From UBA5336 sp038522375 (lineage in GTDB: Bacteria; Pseudomonadota; Alphaproteobacteria; Caulobacterales; Hyphomonadaceae), in NCBI GenBank assembly GCA_038522375.1, contig JBCBKE010000045.1:1-24368 (forward strand): DNA of 24,368 nucleotides, read 5' to 3'. This document shows, in pieces, positions 24,361-24,368 of the stretch. Within the stretch, counting starts at the first letter, position 1; each line of letters starts with the position of its first letter. The notes below the pieces were generated by a model. That model ran no database searches. It was not told where the DNA came from and saw nothing but the letters and a program-made list of their open reading frames with translations. Position numbers and translations under genes: made by a program.

Positions 24361-24368
24361 GGCACAGA

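Overview
The window is high-GC bacterial DNA with almost every base in a gene. It reads as a chromosomal segment of an alphaproteobacterium. The support is the gene content and order of the cell-wall cluster, the meso-diaminopimelate signature in MurE, an alphaproteobacterial-style PhoR-like kinase, a NodT-type efflux system and a secreted S10 peptidase. A marine Caulobacterales/Maricaulales/Parvularculales-like organism would fit, but placement below class is inference. I saw no tRNA, rRNA, CRISPR array, insertion sequence, phage gene or integration scar.

Region 1 (1-11150, all minus strand) is the front half of a division and cell wall (dcw) operon. In transcription order it is mraZ, rsmH, ftsL, ftsI, murE, murF, mraY, murD, ftsW, murG, running off the left edge towards a probable murC. 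Nearly every junction is a 4-base stop/start overlap (ATGA, GTGA or TTGA), so the operon looks tightly translationally coupled. Several likely starts are not ATG: GTG for mraZ, GTG for rsmH, TTG for ftsL. The products make lipid I and lipid II precursors (MurE, MurF, MraY, MurD, MurG), polymerise and cross-link septal peptidoglycan (FtsW, FtsI, FtsL), methylate 16S rRNA (RsmH) and regulate the operon (MraZ). Upstream of mraZ are four exact ATGGG repeats at 10-bp spacing, which match the known form of MraZ operator boxes.

Region 2 (11404-14384, minus) is a two-gene unit: a PhoR-like membrane histidine kinase whose stop codon overlaps the start of an exported S10 serine carboxypeptidase-like protein. 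It lies just upstream of the dcw operon in the same orientation. No response regulator is present in the window.

Region 3 (14627-20588, plus) is a tripartite RND efflux operon in the order outer-membrane lipoprotein, periplasmic adaptor, HAE1-type inner-membrane pump, joined by ATGA overlaps. It is divergent from the kinase. The shared 242-bp intergenic region holds a 17-bp AT-rich palindrome next to a consensus -35 box; no regulator gene is linked. A small exported thioredoxin-like protein with a CxxC motif (about 20769-21284, plus) follows.

Region 4 (21300-24191, minus) holds a Kef-type cation/proton antiporter with an NAD-binding TrkA-N domain and, upstream of it, nrdB (class Ia ribonucleotide reductase beta subunit). 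nrdB is preceded by a good NrdR-box candidate, a degenerate second box about three helical turns away, and a DnaA-box-like 9-mer.

Most of this is conserved core genome. I found no convincing new biological system. The most interesting points are the phased MraZ boxes, the NrdR box, the kinase-peptidase coupling and the unusual start codons.
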